Below are positions 43,147-51,836 of a stretch of 64,000 bases of DNA, piece after piece. Under the pieces are notes generated by a model, which saw only the letters and a list, made by a program, of their open reading frames with translations, was not told the DNA's origin and did not search any database. Made by a program: the position numbers and the translations under genes. This DNA comes from CAYMMX01 sp964391675 (GTDB lineage Bacteria; Cyanobacteriota; Vampirovibrionia; Gastranaerophilales; Gastranaerophilaceae), in the NCBI GenBank assembly GCA_964391675.1, contig CAYMMX010000001.1, forward strand, positions 248,001 to 312,000, written 5' to 3'. Each line of letters opens with the position of its first letter. Within the stretch, counting starts at the first letter, position 1.

Positions 43147-43233
43147 ATGTTTTAATCTTTTACAAATTGATATAAAAATAAAAAATATTAATATTTAAGC
43201 CTTAAGCATAATTCCTTTTTTATATTTAATACA

Positions 43234-43239
43234 TATAAT
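43234..43239 (+). promoter_or_regulatory. -10 element ahead of the OppD-like gene
   Basis: TATAAT 6 nt upstream of the ATG at 43246. No Shine-Dalgarno. Confidence 0.5.
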
Positions 43240-43245
43240 GTAAAT

Positions 43246-44205
43246 ATGACTGTTTTAGATGTTAAAAACTTAAATCTTGGGTTTGATACAGAATTTGGAT
43301 TCAAACAAGCACTGTTTGATGTCTGTTTTTCTCTTGAAAAAGGGAAAATTCATGCTCTTGTAGGTGAATCCGGCTGCGGTAAAACAATAAGCGCAATGAG
43401 CATTTTAAATCTTTTGCCAAAAACAGCAAAAATAAAAAGCGGAAATATAAATTTCAATAATCAAAACATACTGGATTTAAAATCAAAAGAAATGGAAAAA
43501 ATAAGAGGTTCAAAAATAGCTTTAATCCCTCAAGATCCAATGACTTCTTTAAATCCTTTATATACAATAGGAAACCAACTTCTTGAAGTAATAAAAAAGC
43601 ATCAAAATATTAAAGGAAAAGAAGCAGAACAAAAGGCTATAAAAGCCTTGGAAATGGTTCAAATACCATCTGCAAAAGAAAGACTAAACACCTATCCTCA
43701 CGAATTTTCCGGTGGAATGAAACAGCGTGCGATAATAGCAATGGCACTTGCCTGCAATGCTGAAATAATTATAGCGGATGAACCTACAACAGCACTTGAT
43801 GTAACTATTCAAGCACAAATTATGGATATTTTAGCAACAATTAAAAATCAAACAGGGACCTCCATTTTGTTAATTACACATGATTTAGCTTTAGTGCAAG
43901 ATTATGCAGATAAAATTTCTGTTATGTATTCAGGAAAAATTGTCGAATCTGCGCCAACAAATGATTTTTTTAAAAACACAAACCATCCCTATTCAAAAGC
44001 ATTGCTTAAATCTCTACCTTCTACTCACTATAATAAAGAAGAAAAACTTGCAATAATCAATGGTCAACCACCTTCAATTCAACAACAAATTACTGGCTGC
44101 AAGTTTCACCCCAGATGTCAATATGCCATGCCCGTTTGTTCAAAAGAAATTCCTGAATATAAAGAGCTTAAAGAAAAACATTTTAGTGCTTGTCATTTAA
44201 ATTAA
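43246..44205 (+). CDS. Dipeptide/oligopeptide ABC transporter ATP-binding protein (DppD/OppD type)
   Basis: 319 aa. Walker A VGESGCGKTISAMSIL (about 43-58), Q-loop IPQDPMTSLNPLYTIGNQL, signature FSGGMKQRAIIAMAL, Walker B EIIIADEPTTALD, H-loop LITHDLAL, and the family-specific C-terminal extension CKFHPRCQYAMPVC. It energises uptake of peptides, nickel or similar solutes with a partner ATPase, two permeases and a binding protein, none of which is adjacent. Probably leaderless from a TATAAT 6 nt before the start. Confidence 0.92.
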   Translation: MTVLDVKNLNLGFDTEFGFKQALFDVCFSLEKGKIHALVGESGCGKTISAMSILNLLPKTAKIKSGNINFNNQNILDLKSKEMEKIRGSKIALIPQDPMTSLNPLYTIGNQLLEVIKKHQNIKGKEAEQKAIKALEMVQIPSAKERLNTYPHEFSGGMKQRAIIAMALACNAEIIIADEPTTALDVTIQAQIMDILATIKNQTGTSILLITHDLALVQDYADKISVMYSGKIVESAPTNDFFKNTNHPYSKALLKSLPSTHYNKEEKLAIINGQPPSIQQQITGCKFHPRCQYAMPVCSKEIPEYKELKEKHFSACHLN

Positions 44206-44207
44206 TT

Positions 44208-44810
44208 TTATTTAATATTAAATTCCTTTTTTATAATTTTTTCTTGTTCCTCCAGCTTTAGTTCAGCTATCTTAATCTTTTCTTCTTGTTCTTCAATAAT
44301 AGTTGATAATTTAATTTTTTCATTTATTATCTGTTTTTCTGTTTTTTCAAAATCTTTTATTTTTTTTAATGCTTTTTTAAATTTATCTGATGTTATTATG
44401 TCTGCCTCTTTATTAAGTTTATCAAAATTATTAATTAAATCTTCATCTGTTTTAGCGTTGGAAAAAACTTTATTAATATCATTTTCATCAATATATAAAT
44501 TTTTAAATTTCTCTGCAATTAGCTGATATACCTTTTTTGCAGCTTTTTTTACATTATCATAACTAGCAAAAAGCTGCTCAGAGAAATTTTTTTCCCACTC
44601 CATTTTTTTTATATAAAGAACAGTGCTTCCAAAAAGTTCATGGTTTTGATTTGTTATTTCCTTTACGGGGAATAGAAATTTATCAAAATGACCTTTTTTA
44701 AAAACTTCATCAGGCATAATTTTTGCACTAAAAGTTACATTGTTCTTTTTTTGTTTTTGCTTATTAATTTGGGAATCATTTATTGATAAAATTTGCATCT
44801 TTACACTCAT
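44208..44810 (-). CDS. Coiled-coil protein with N-terminal VTFSAK motif
   Basis: 200 aa. The N-terminus MSVKMQILSINDSQ... leads to NNVTFSAKI at about 24-32, a variant of the F-motif shared by several proteins here. A helical middle is followed by a strongly charged coiled coil (about 125-200: FEKTEKQIINEKIKLS, EEQEEKIKIAELKLEEQEKI). There is no signal peptide or enzyme motif. No Shine-Dalgarno is evident. It is convergent with the OppD-like gene, with the stops 2 nt apart. The function is not recognised. Confidence 0.6.
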   Translation of the reverse strand: MSVKMQILSINDSQINKQKQKKNNVTFSAKIMPDEVFKKGHFDKFLFPVKEITNQNHELFGSTVLYIKKMEWEKNFSEQLFASYDNVKKAAKKVYQLIAEKFKNLYIDENDINKVFSNAKTDEDLINNFDKLNKEADIITSDKFKKALKKIKDFEKTEKQIINEKIKLSTIIEEQEEKIKIAELKLEEQEKIIKKEFNIK

Positions 44811-44884
44811 TTTTTTATTTAAACATAAAAAACCCGAAAATAAAAAAGTTGCTATTTTAATTTAAAATTTTTTAATAATGTTTT

Positions 44885-47380
44885 TTAATTGCTTAATAAA
44901 GCTTTATCCAGCATTTCTTTATAAAATTCAACATTAATATTTAATTTTTTCCCTATTTCTAAAAGAATAGATATAAATTTTTTATCGGAAGCGCTACTTT
45001 TTTTATTTATATTTTCAATAATTTCATCAAATTCATGAAAAATTTTATTAAAAAATATATTTTGTGCTTCTGCAATATCAACATTCAATTCCAGTTTTTC
45101 AATATTATCAAAAAGTTCAAGAATTATTTCTGCTTGTTGGATTTCGAAACTTTGAACAAGTCTTGAAATATTCTGTGAAATTTTTTGACTGAAAACTCTA
45201 TTTGTAGGCGTTTTATCTATTTCAATACCGATTTTTTTAGTTTCATAATTTATATCTATTGCTTGTTGAATAATATTATTATCCAAAAATCCGCTTGAAT
45301 TAATTATTAAATCATTAAATTGCTTGCTTAAAGTATATCCTGCCGAGATTTTAAATTCATCCGGAATACTTAAACCAAGACCTTGCATATGATAAATGGA
45401 ACTTTTACCTTCACTATACATTTCTTGATACGTTTGTGCGAATTTTTGCATTTTACCTTGAAGCATTGTTTGAAGAATCTTTCTTCTTTCTTCAATAAAA
45501 ATATCTTTGAGGGTAAAATATTCTCTGCCAAAATATTCATCTAAAGCCCTTATAATTTCTGTAAGAGGGTTAATCATAAATATTCTGAATAATTCTTTTT
45601 GAATATTTGTATATTCATTTTCATCACTAAATTCTTTTATAGTGCAATGGAAATCACCACCCGAATACTGTACCAATGCAAACATTAAATTTGATTTGTT
45701 TAAGGTAACTTTAGATTGAATTTCTATATGTCCGATAATAAAATTTGATGTTCCTTTTTGAACTTTTTTATAAGAATGTTTTTTTATTTTATAACAATAA
45801 ATGTCCTCTTCTTCTTCATAGTGCCTATAAAGAGAACTGACAGCCCATAAGCTTGCTATTTGTTTCATTGTAACAATAGAAGGTTTTACAAATTTTTCAA
45901 AAATATCTTTTCCTGTTCCAAATTCGGCAAAATTACTTTTTGCTTCATCAAGAATTTCTAAAAAATGTTTTTCCAAATCCTTTTTGCTGAAATTTTGTGC
46001 CAATTGCATTGCTCTTGCTGCATACTTCATAATTTGAGTAGTTTCAATGCCTGAAATTTCTGAGAAAAACCAACCGCAACTTGTATACATTAACATTGAT
46101 TGACGCTGGATTTCAAGTAATTCCATAGCCTTTACTTTTTTATCTTCTGATAACTCTTTTAATAAATTTTCTTTTTGGAATTTTTTAATGGTTAGTTCGC
46201 TTCTGTCTAAGATAACATCAATATAATTATTTCTTGCTGTCCAAGGGTTTTTAAAATAATTTTTGCTTTCTTTTTCATAAATAAGAATTAATTCATTTCT
46301 TAAGTAGTCGAGTGCTTCTCTTAAAGGCTTTCTCCATTTTTGATTCCAACCTGGGTGTCCGCCTGTTGAACATCCGCAATCTTCTTTCCATCTGCCAACT
46401 CCATGAAAACAACTCCACGAAGATGACTGTTTTATATCAACTTCAACTTCCGGAGGATGTTTTTCCAGATATTGAGCATAATTTACAATTGTAAAACCTT
46501 CTTCTTTTGCACGAACTTTTAAAACATAGGAAAGCGCCATATCCCCGAATTTTGTGTGGTGTCCATAACTTTCCCCATCAGTTGCAATATTAACCAGTTG
46601 TGTAAAATGACGAGAATTTGATACTCCTTCTTTTAATCTTCTGATAAACTTATTTCCGTCTTTTAAAATTTCATCAAAAGCAACCGACTTTGAAATAGCA
46701 CCATCATAAAAAAATAAATCAATATATTTGCCCGGTGCAGATTTAATATAATATCTGTAAGCTCTTGCAGGATCAATGTTTCCCCAACTGACATCTATCC
46801 ATTCTTTATCAGTTATTTTTTTAAATTTTAATGCTTGATATGGCGATAAAATAGTAAATTTAATATCATTTTCAACCAAAACCCTTAAAGTATCATCATC
46901 AACAGCTGTTTCTGCAAGCCACATTCCTTCAGGAGTTCTTCCAAACCTTGTTTCAAAATCTTTTATTCCCCATATAACCTGTGTTTGTTTATCTCTTTCA
47001 TTTGCAAGAGGCATTATCATATGATTATAAACTTGCGCAATAGCATTTCCATGCCCATCGTGCTCTCCAACACTTTCGATATCAGCTTTTATTACACGTT
47101 CATATGCTAAAGGCGCATTTTCTTCCATCCAGGAAAGAAGTGTGGGACCAAAATTAAAACTCATTAATGAATAATTATTTACAACATCTAAAATTTTATT
47201 TTTATTATCTACAATTTTCGAAACAGAATTAGGATTATAACACTCTCCGTTAATTCTTTCGTTCCAGTCATGAAAAGGAGAAGCGCTATCTTGCAATTCA
47301 ATAGATTCAAGCCATGGATTTTCTCTCGGGGGTTGATAAAAATGCCCGTGTACCGTTAAAAAAACTTCTTCTTGACTCAT
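44885..47380 (-). CDS. GH57-family glycoside hydrolase with DUF3536-type C-terminal region
   Basis: 831 aa. The GH57 barrel (about 1-330) has VHGHFYQPPRENPWLE, SFNFGPTLLSWM, EGMWLAETAVDDDTL (nucleophile Glu), and NIATDGESYGHHTKFGD (acid Asp), then FHGVGRWKEDCGCSTGGHPGWNQKWR. The remaining 480 residues are mostly helical, as in the DUF3536 group found in Cyanobacteria. GH57 enzymes include amylases, branching enzymes and alpha-glucan transferases. The exact reaction is unknown, but glycogen metabolism is likely. It is cytosolic (no signal peptide), with Shine-Dalgarno GGAG. Confidence 0.88.
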   Translation of the reverse strand: MSQEEVFLTVHGHFYQPPRENPWLESIELQDSASPFHDWNERINGECYNPNSVSKIVDNKNKILDVVNNYSLMSFNFGPTLLSWMEENAPLAYERVIKADIESVGEHDGHGNAIAQVYNHMIMPLANERDKQTQVIWGIKDFETRFGRTPEGMWLAETAVDDDTLRVLVENDIKFTILSPYQALKFKKITDKEWIDVSWGNIDPARAYRYYIKSAPGKYIDLFFYDGAISKSVAFDEILKDGNKFIRRLKEGVSNSRHFTQLVNIATDGESYGHHTKFGDMALSYVLKVRAKEEGFTIVNYAQYLEKHPPEVEVDIKQSSSWSCFHGVGRWKEDCGCSTGGHPGWNQKWRKPLREALDYLRNELILIYEKESKNYFKNPWTARNNYIDVILDRSELTIKKFQKENLLKELSEDKKVKAMELLEIQRQSMLMYTSCGWFFSEISGIETTQIMKYAARAMQLAQNFSKKDLEKHFLEILDEAKSNFAEFGTGKDIFEKFVKPSIVTMKQIASLWAVSSLYRHYEEEEDIYCYKIKKHSYKKVQKGTSNFIIGHIEIQSKVTLNKSNLMFALVQYSGGDFHCTIKEFSDENEYTNIQKELFRIFMINPLTEIIRALDEYFGREYFTLKDIFIEERRKILQTMLQGKMQKFAQTYQEMYSEGKSSIYHMQGLGLSIPDEFKISAGYTLSKQFNDLIINSSGFLDNNIIQQAIDINYETKKIGIEIDKTPTNRVFSQKISQNISRLVQSFEIQQAEIILELFDNIEKLELNVDIAEAQNIFFNKIFHEFDEIIENINKKSSASDKKFISILLEIGKKLNINVEFYKEMLDKALLSN

Positions 47381-47445
47381 CCTTAAACTCCAAAACTTAT
47401 ATTTATATCAATATTTTATACTATTTTAATAAAAATTTAAATAAC

Positions 47446-47967
47446 CTATTTTTTTTCTGAACTTTTTTCTTTTGCTTTTTGGTTCAATACTACAAATTTA
47501 TCTACATCTATCCAGACATCGCCTAAAGCACATGAAAAGACTGTACCATAATATTCTATATCATCTCCCGGCTTTAAATCAATGTATTTTTCTGCGGTTT
47601 TTCTTTCTATAAAATTTTTCATTTCTGATAAAGGAACCGTATGATTTATTACATCTTCTCTTTTGATTAAAAATGTAATATATTTTTCAGAATTTTTGTA
47701 TGCAGGTTTATAGTCTAAGCCTAAAGTAGAAAATTTATCAAATTGTGCTCTTATTTTAATTTTTTTGTTTAAGTATTTTGTTGGATTTGCAACTACGGCA
47801 AGTGAATTTACCGGCTCATATAATACTTCTGTTGCAGGTTTAGCTTGTTTTTGTATTGAAGCAGGTGCTTTTACATTACTTTTATTATTTTTTACCGCTG
47901 CATTTGTTGTAAGGTTTAAGCTTATTGATAATACTAGAGTTAATATTATTAAATTAATTTTTTTCAT
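47446..47967 (-). CDS. Secreted protein of unknown function
   Basis: 173 aa. The signal peptide MKKINLIILTLVLSISLNLTTNA is cleaved near NAA-V. A Lys/Ala/Pro-rich linker leads to a beta-rich domain (about 50-160: YEPVNSLAVVANPTKYLNKKIKIRAQFDKF, KPGDDIEYYGTVFSCALGDVWIDVDKFVVL) with the spacing of an OB-fold-like barrel. No catalytic residues are evident. Shine-Dalgarno AAAGAGG. Probably periplasmic or outer-membrane associated. Confidence 0.7.
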   Translation of the reverse strand: MKKINLIILTLVLSISLNLTTNAAVKNNKSNVKAPASIQKQAKPATEVLYEPVNSLAVVANPTKYLNKKIKIRAQFDKFSTLGLDYKPAYKNSEKYITFLIKREDVINHTVPLSEMKNFIERKTAEKYIDLKPGDDIEYYGTVFSCALGDVWIDVDKFVVLNQKAKEKSSEKK

Positions 47968-48108
47968 TATTGCCTCTTTCTATTTTAACCATGAGTATAA
48001 CATATTGTTTAATTCTGTTCCTTATTGTAACATAATAAAATTTTTAAAGTATTATCAAGATTACCAGTATTTTATACTAAATTTTTATAATTTTTAAACG
48101 TTTTATAT

Positions 48109-48137
48109 TTGACAATTTTTTATTACAATAGTAGTAT
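48109..48137 (+). promoter_or_regulatory. Promoter of the FKG-motif gene at 48169
   Basis: TTGACA (48109-48114), a 17-bp spacer, TAGTAT (48132-48137). The predicted leader of about 25 nt contains the GGGAGG Shine-Dalgarno. Confidence 0.6.
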
Positions 48138-48168
48138 TAATGAAGCTGATTACTTTGTGGGAGGTATA

Positions 48169-48681
48169 ATGAAAGTTAGTAATGTAAATACAATGTCCTT
48201 TAAAGGGATTTATCTTTTGAAAGGAAACGAAGAAGTTTTAGATGAAATTTGTTGGTTTATGCAAAGAAAACAAAAAAATTCTGACAATAGTTTTGAGTTT
48301 TTAGACATAAGAAATGGCTTTTATGTACCAAGATCTGTTACTGCACAAAATAAAGAATCTTTAGATTTATTTATAACTGAAAATACAAAAAAAATTATTG
48401 AACCAAAAATGGGAGACCTTGTTACACAATCTCTTGAACAAAGTATTATGACATTACCTTTTAATGAAAAAGTTAAAAGGCTTTTAACCAATTTAAACGA
48501 AATGAGAGAAGCCGTTTCTCATGGGAAACCTGTATTAGGGCTTAAACCAAATGTTGTCTCAGATTATATAAGAACTTGTCTGAATTTGGAAAGAATCCAA
48601 TTAAACAGTGCCGAATGTGCTTTTGAGGGAATAAAAAAAGGTTCTTTTGATATTGTAGAGGGTTTAATTAAATCAGTATAA
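48169..48681 (+). CDS. Unknown protein with N-terminal MSFKG motif
   Basis: 170 aa from the ATG at 48169, which follows GGGAGGT; the TTG at 48109 is part of the promoter. MKVSNVNT leads to MSFKGIYLLKG at about residues 9-19, again the F-[KG]-[GA] motif. The remainder is mixed (VLDEICWFMQRKQKN, FEFLDIRNGFYVPRSVTAQ, LNEMREAVSHGKPVLGLKPNVVSDYI). No known domain is recognised. It lies upstream of the ThiF-like gene on the same strand, 37 nt away. Confidence 0.68.
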   Translation: MKVSNVNTMSFKGIYLLKGNEEVLDEICWFMQRKQKNSDNSFEFLDIRNGFYVPRSVTAQNKESLDLFITENTKKIIEPKMGDLVTQSLEQSIMTLPFNEKVKRLLTNLNEMREAVSHGKPVLGLKPNVVSDYIRTCLNLERIQLNSAECAFEGIKKGSFDIVEGLIKSV

Positions 48682-48718
48682 ATATTTTTGGTATAAAATT
48701 ATTTATGAAAGATTTATT

Positions 48719-49447
48719 ATGCCAAAAAATGAAAGATACAATCGAAATATTTTAATCTCTCAAATAGGAGAACACGGTCAAGAAAAACTACAAGAATCAA
48801 AAGTTCTTGTAATGGGTGCAGGAGGACTGGGCTCAACTGTTATTGCAAATTTAGCTGCCGTTGGCGCAGGAAATATTGGGATTGTTGATTGTGATAAACT
48901 TGAAATTACCAACCTAAACAGACAATTTATCCATAAAAATAAAAATATAGGAAAAATAAAGGTTGAGTCCGCTAAAGAATGGGTAAAAGATTTTAATCCG
49001 GAAGTAAACATTGAAACTTTTGATATAAAGCTTGATAGTAATAACTATAAAAGAGTCATCAAAAATTATGATTTGATTATTGATTGTTTTGATTCTTATA
49101 ATTCAAAATTTTTATTAAATAAAATTGCTGTTGAAAATGAAAAAACACTTATACATGGTGGCGTTGCCGAATTTTACGGACAGGTTACTACAATTATTCC
49201 ACACAAAACCGCCTGCCTTGAATGCATTCTACCAAATTCTGGTACTGAAAACTATAATATAAAAGGAGTAATAAGTCCCGTTGTTTCAACAATTGCTTCC
49301 ATTCAGGCCTTAGAGGCAGTAAAAAATATTTTAAATATAGGTGAAACTCTGGAAAACAAATTGCTTTCTTTTAATTTTTTGAGCATGAGCTTTAAAAAAC
49401 TGCATCTTGAAAAAAATCTTCGTTGTAAATTATGTTCTAATAAATAA
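48719..49447 (+). CDS. ThiF/MoeB/HesA-family E1-like adenylyltransferase
   Basis: 242 aa. MPKNERYNRNILISQIGEHGQEKL, nucleotide loop VLVMGAGGLGSTVIANLAAVGAGNIGIVDCDKLEITNLNRQF, DLIIDCFDSYNSKFLLNKIA, and two zinc CxxC pairs (CLECILP and CKLCSN). The family adenylates the C-terminal glycine of ThiS or MoaD, for sulfur transfer in thiamine or molybdopterin synthesis, or acts on other small ubiquitin-like proteins. No ThiS or MoaD partner is adjacent, so the pathway is open. There is no strong Shine-Dalgarno. Confidence 0.87.
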   Translation: MPKNERYNRNILISQIGEHGQEKLQESKVLVMGAGGLGSTVIANLAAVGAGNIGIVDCDKLEITNLNRQFIHKNKNIGKIKVESAKEWVKDFNPEVNIETFDIKLDSNNYKRVIKNYDLIIDCFDSYNSKFLLNKIAVENEKTLIHGGVAEFYGQVTTIIPHKTACLECILPNSGTENYNIKGVISPVVSTIASIQALEAVKNILNIGETLENKLLSFNFLSMSFKKLHLEKNLRCKLCSNK

Positions 49448-49449
49448 TT

Positions 49450-49902
49450 TTATTGTTTACTTTTTTTTATTTCCAAAAATTTTGACTCCTGCTTAATAAG
49501 CCACTTATTTATAGAATTTTGGTTATTTGAATTAAAGCTGTCATCATTGTTTAAATACATATCTTTTGTAATAACTTTTTGTGCTTTAAACGGTCTATGA
49601 AAAATGTCATGGAAAAATTTTGCTGCTTTATTTTTCGCAGGATATAAATCTCTTATTTCAATTTTTACAAAACTGTTTAAAACTCCCATATATTGACCGT
49701 TATAAGAAATTAATGGATTATCTTTTAAGAATAATTTTACATCATATTTTTTACCCATTCTTTCTAGAGTATTTCTTGATAAATTTTTTAAAACTTGGAA
49801 AGGATAACTATAATCATTATTTGTAATTATTTTATATCCGGAAAAAGAGTGGTTTTGTTGCAAATTATTTTTTTGATTAGATGATACAGAAAAAACTTTC
49901 AT
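49450..49902 (-). CDS. Unknown protein with N-terminal SFSGYK motif
   Basis: 150 aa. MKVFSVSSNQKNNLQQN leads to HSFSGYK at about 18-24, a further variant of the recurrent F-motif. The rest contains a small mixed domain (VLKNLSRNTLERMGKKYDVKLFLKDNP, GVLNSFVKIEIRDLYP) and a basic C-terminus. Strong Shine-Dalgarno GGAGG and a promoter TTGACA-17-TAAAGT upstream support it as a real gene. No recognised family. Confidence 0.68.
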   Translation of the reverse strand: MKVFSVSSNQKNNLQQNHSFSGYKIITNNDYSYPFQVLKNLSRNTLERMGKKYDVKLFLKDNPLISYNGQYMGVLNSFVKIEIRDLYPAKNKAAKFFHDIFHRPFKAQKVITKDMYLNNDDSFNSNNQNSINKWLIKQESKFLEIKKSKQ

Positions 49903-49928
49903 TTTAAACCTCCAATTGTTACTTTCTA

Positions 49929-49957
49929 ACTTTAAATTAATCTATAAAGCTTGTCAA
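49929..49957 (-). promoter_or_regulatory. Promoter of the SFSG-motif gene
   Basis: Minus strand TTGACA (49957-49952), a 17-bp spacer, TAAAGT (49934-49929). It gives a leader of about 20 nt with the GGAGG. Confidence 0.6.
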
Positions 49958-49975
49958 TGTTATAAAAAGGATATA

Positions 49976-51619
49976 CTAGTTTGTTGTTGAATTAAAAAAG
50001 TTTGTCAGTAAGATAGGAACAAACTTCGCAGGAAGTGCTGAAAAGTCAAATACGAATTCATTAATCCCAATTTTAATTAAATAATCTATTTCATCAAATT
50101 TTTCAAGAATGTTCTCTTCAAACATATGCATTCTGCAAAAACCATCAACAGCAAAAGGAATTATTTTTTTTAAAGAAGGGTCTTTTAGTGCATATTCTCC
50201 TTTGTGACAAGGTGCCTTGCATGAAAGTCTTGAAATAATTGCCGAATCATTGTTTAAAGGGCAGAGACCAAGACTTGGTATTCTCATATTTCCTGCAATT
50301 GTGTATTTTTTATTTTCAATAACATTTTTAATTTTTTTTAAAGTTTCTTCCATATCGTTAAATGTAGTAAAATCAACTGTTTTAATTGGATGAATGTTGT
50401 TTAAACAATTAATCGACATACTGTTTAATAAATTTATACCCTGACCTATTTCAACAGGAATTGCATTCATTTCATGATCATTTACAATTGCCCAAAAATA
50501 ACCTATATTATTGATTATTAAAGAATCAGGTTTAATATCTTCTAAGCAAGAATTTTTCACATACTCAAAAACTCTGTCAAAATCTCTCTCAATTAATATT
50601 CTGGGGGTTGAAAGCTGAAATATAATATTATTTTCATTACAGAATTTTTTTACATATTTAATAACTTCATTAAAGTTCTTTTTAGCTAAATCCACAGTGG
50701 ATAAAATTTCACCATACTCTATCGAATAAATAGGGTTAAATCCTATTTTTTGAATAAATTTTTTTACTTGTTTTATTTGTTCTAAACTTGATAATCTTAA
50801 ATTAATTTTAAAATCAATTGGTTTTTTATATTTTATCTCTTTTTTAAACTGTGTTTTTTTTATTCTCCAATCATACTTTTGGATATTTCTGCTGAATTTA
50901 AAATCTCGACCTTGGGCACTAACCATTTCACCCGAAAAATGATTGGTTTGGTATGTGCTTTTTCTTACATGTTTAAAGGGAAGTTTTTGATTTTTAAACA
51001 TTTTTGGTTTTTCTAATATTTTTTCAACAAGTTCTATTCCTTCCAAAATTTCTTCTGCTGAATTAAATTTTCCTTTAATTACAACGTGATCTATTGCTTT
51101 CAATTTTTTTATATCTTCCGCACACCAAGGTAAATTATCGGAATCAATAGCTAAAGGCAAGTTTGTATATTTTTTTATTTTAGCAATGTTTTTCATATAA
51201 ATTTCTTCGGTGATAATAACTTCATTAATTTTATGGAATGTATTTACAAAATCAATTCCCGACAAATTATGAATATCAAAATATGAGTCAATAATAATAT
51301 TAAAAGGAAGAGAAAATACTTTTATTGCTTCCAGAATAGCAAAACTATTAATAAAAATACCGTCAATTTTGGTTGTTTTTAAAAATTTAATCATTTTTTT
51401 TATTTCAACCAAATCTTCTTCTGAAATATCATGTTTAAAGTTTATATATATTTTGCTATTATTTGCATGAGCTTTTTCAATAAAATCATTAATATAATTA
51501 AAATTATTATTTAAAAATTTATGATAATAGACATAAAACTTTCTGCATTTGGTGTTTGGTACAAACAATTCAATGTCTTCAGGTTTTTTTACCGGTGCTA
51601 TTATAGAAATATCTTTCAT
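49976..51619 (-). CDS. Peptidase U32-like TIM-barrel protein
   Basis: 547 aa. An N-terminal barrel-like half (KKPEDIELFVPN, KIYINFKHDISEEDLVEIKKMIKFLKTTKIDGIFINS, PLAIDSDNLPWC) and a second half with LSCKAPCHKGEYALKD, DGFCRMHMFEENIL and SLGLCPLNND supply a conserved Cys cluster. This pattern resembles U32 proteins (RlhA/TrhP/UbiU-V), several of which are tRNA/rRNA or ubiquinone hydroxylases with an Fe-S site rather than peptidases. The assignment to a subgroup is uncertain. TACAAT is 7 nt from the ATG, so it may be leaderless. Confidence 0.65.
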   Translation of the reverse strand: MKDISIIAPVKKPEDIELFVPNTKCRKFYVYYHKFLNNNFNYINDFIEKAHANNSKIYINFKHDISEEDLVEIKKMIKFLKTTKIDGIFINSFAILEAIKVFSLPFNIIIDSYFDIHNLSGIDFVNTFHKINEVIITEEIYMKNIAKIKKYTNLPLAIDSDNLPWCAEDIKKLKAIDHVVIKGKFNSAEEILEGIELVEKILEKPKMFKNQKLPFKHVRKSTYQTNHFSGEMVSAQGRDFKFSRNIQKYDWRIKKTQFKKEIKYKKPIDFKINLRLSSLEQIKQVKKFIQKIGFNPIYSIEYGEILSTVDLAKKNFNEVIKYVKKFCNENNIIFQLSTPRILIERDFDRVFEYVKNSCLEDIKPDSLIINNIGYFWAIVNDHEMNAIPVEIGQGINLLNSMSINCLNNIHPIKTVDFTTFNDMEETLKKIKNVIENKKYTIAGNMRIPSLGLCPLNNDSAIISRLSCKAPCHKGEYALKDPSLKKIIPFAVDGFCRMHMFEENILEKFDEIDYLIKIGINEFVFDFSALPAKFVPILLTNFFNSTTN

Positions 51620-51680
51620 GGAGAATATTGTACACTTCTTATCTTTTAAAATAAAGATTTTGTTAACAAAATTATAACTT

Positions 51681-51709
51681 TTGCCAACATTTATTTAAAA
51701 TGCTAAAAT
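51681..51709 (+). promoter_or_regulatory. Promoter of the secretion/pilus operon
   Basis: TTGCCA (51681-51686), a 17-bp spacer, TAAAAT (51704-51709), about 120 bp upstream of the first gene. The 217-bp region between the divergent genes shows no other clear element. Confidence 0.5.
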
Positions 51710-51836
51710 ACTGGTGGTAAAAAGTGTTCATTTTATGAATAGAATTGAATAAAATACTCTAAATATAGGATACTTTATACTCAGCTCAATTATACAATTA
51801 AAACAGTGTAAATTAATACTAAAGTTAGGATTTTGG

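Noticed and set aside
47765..48097. Plus-strand ORF of 110 codons over the start of the secreted protein at 47446-47967
   Set aside because: It mirrors the antisense of a signal-peptide gene and continues into AT-rich intergenic DNA; the composition is not protein-like.
48109..48168. TTG start for the FKG-motif protein at 48109
   Set aside because: It is part of the TTGACA -35 element; the ATG at 48169 has a strong Shine-Dalgarno.
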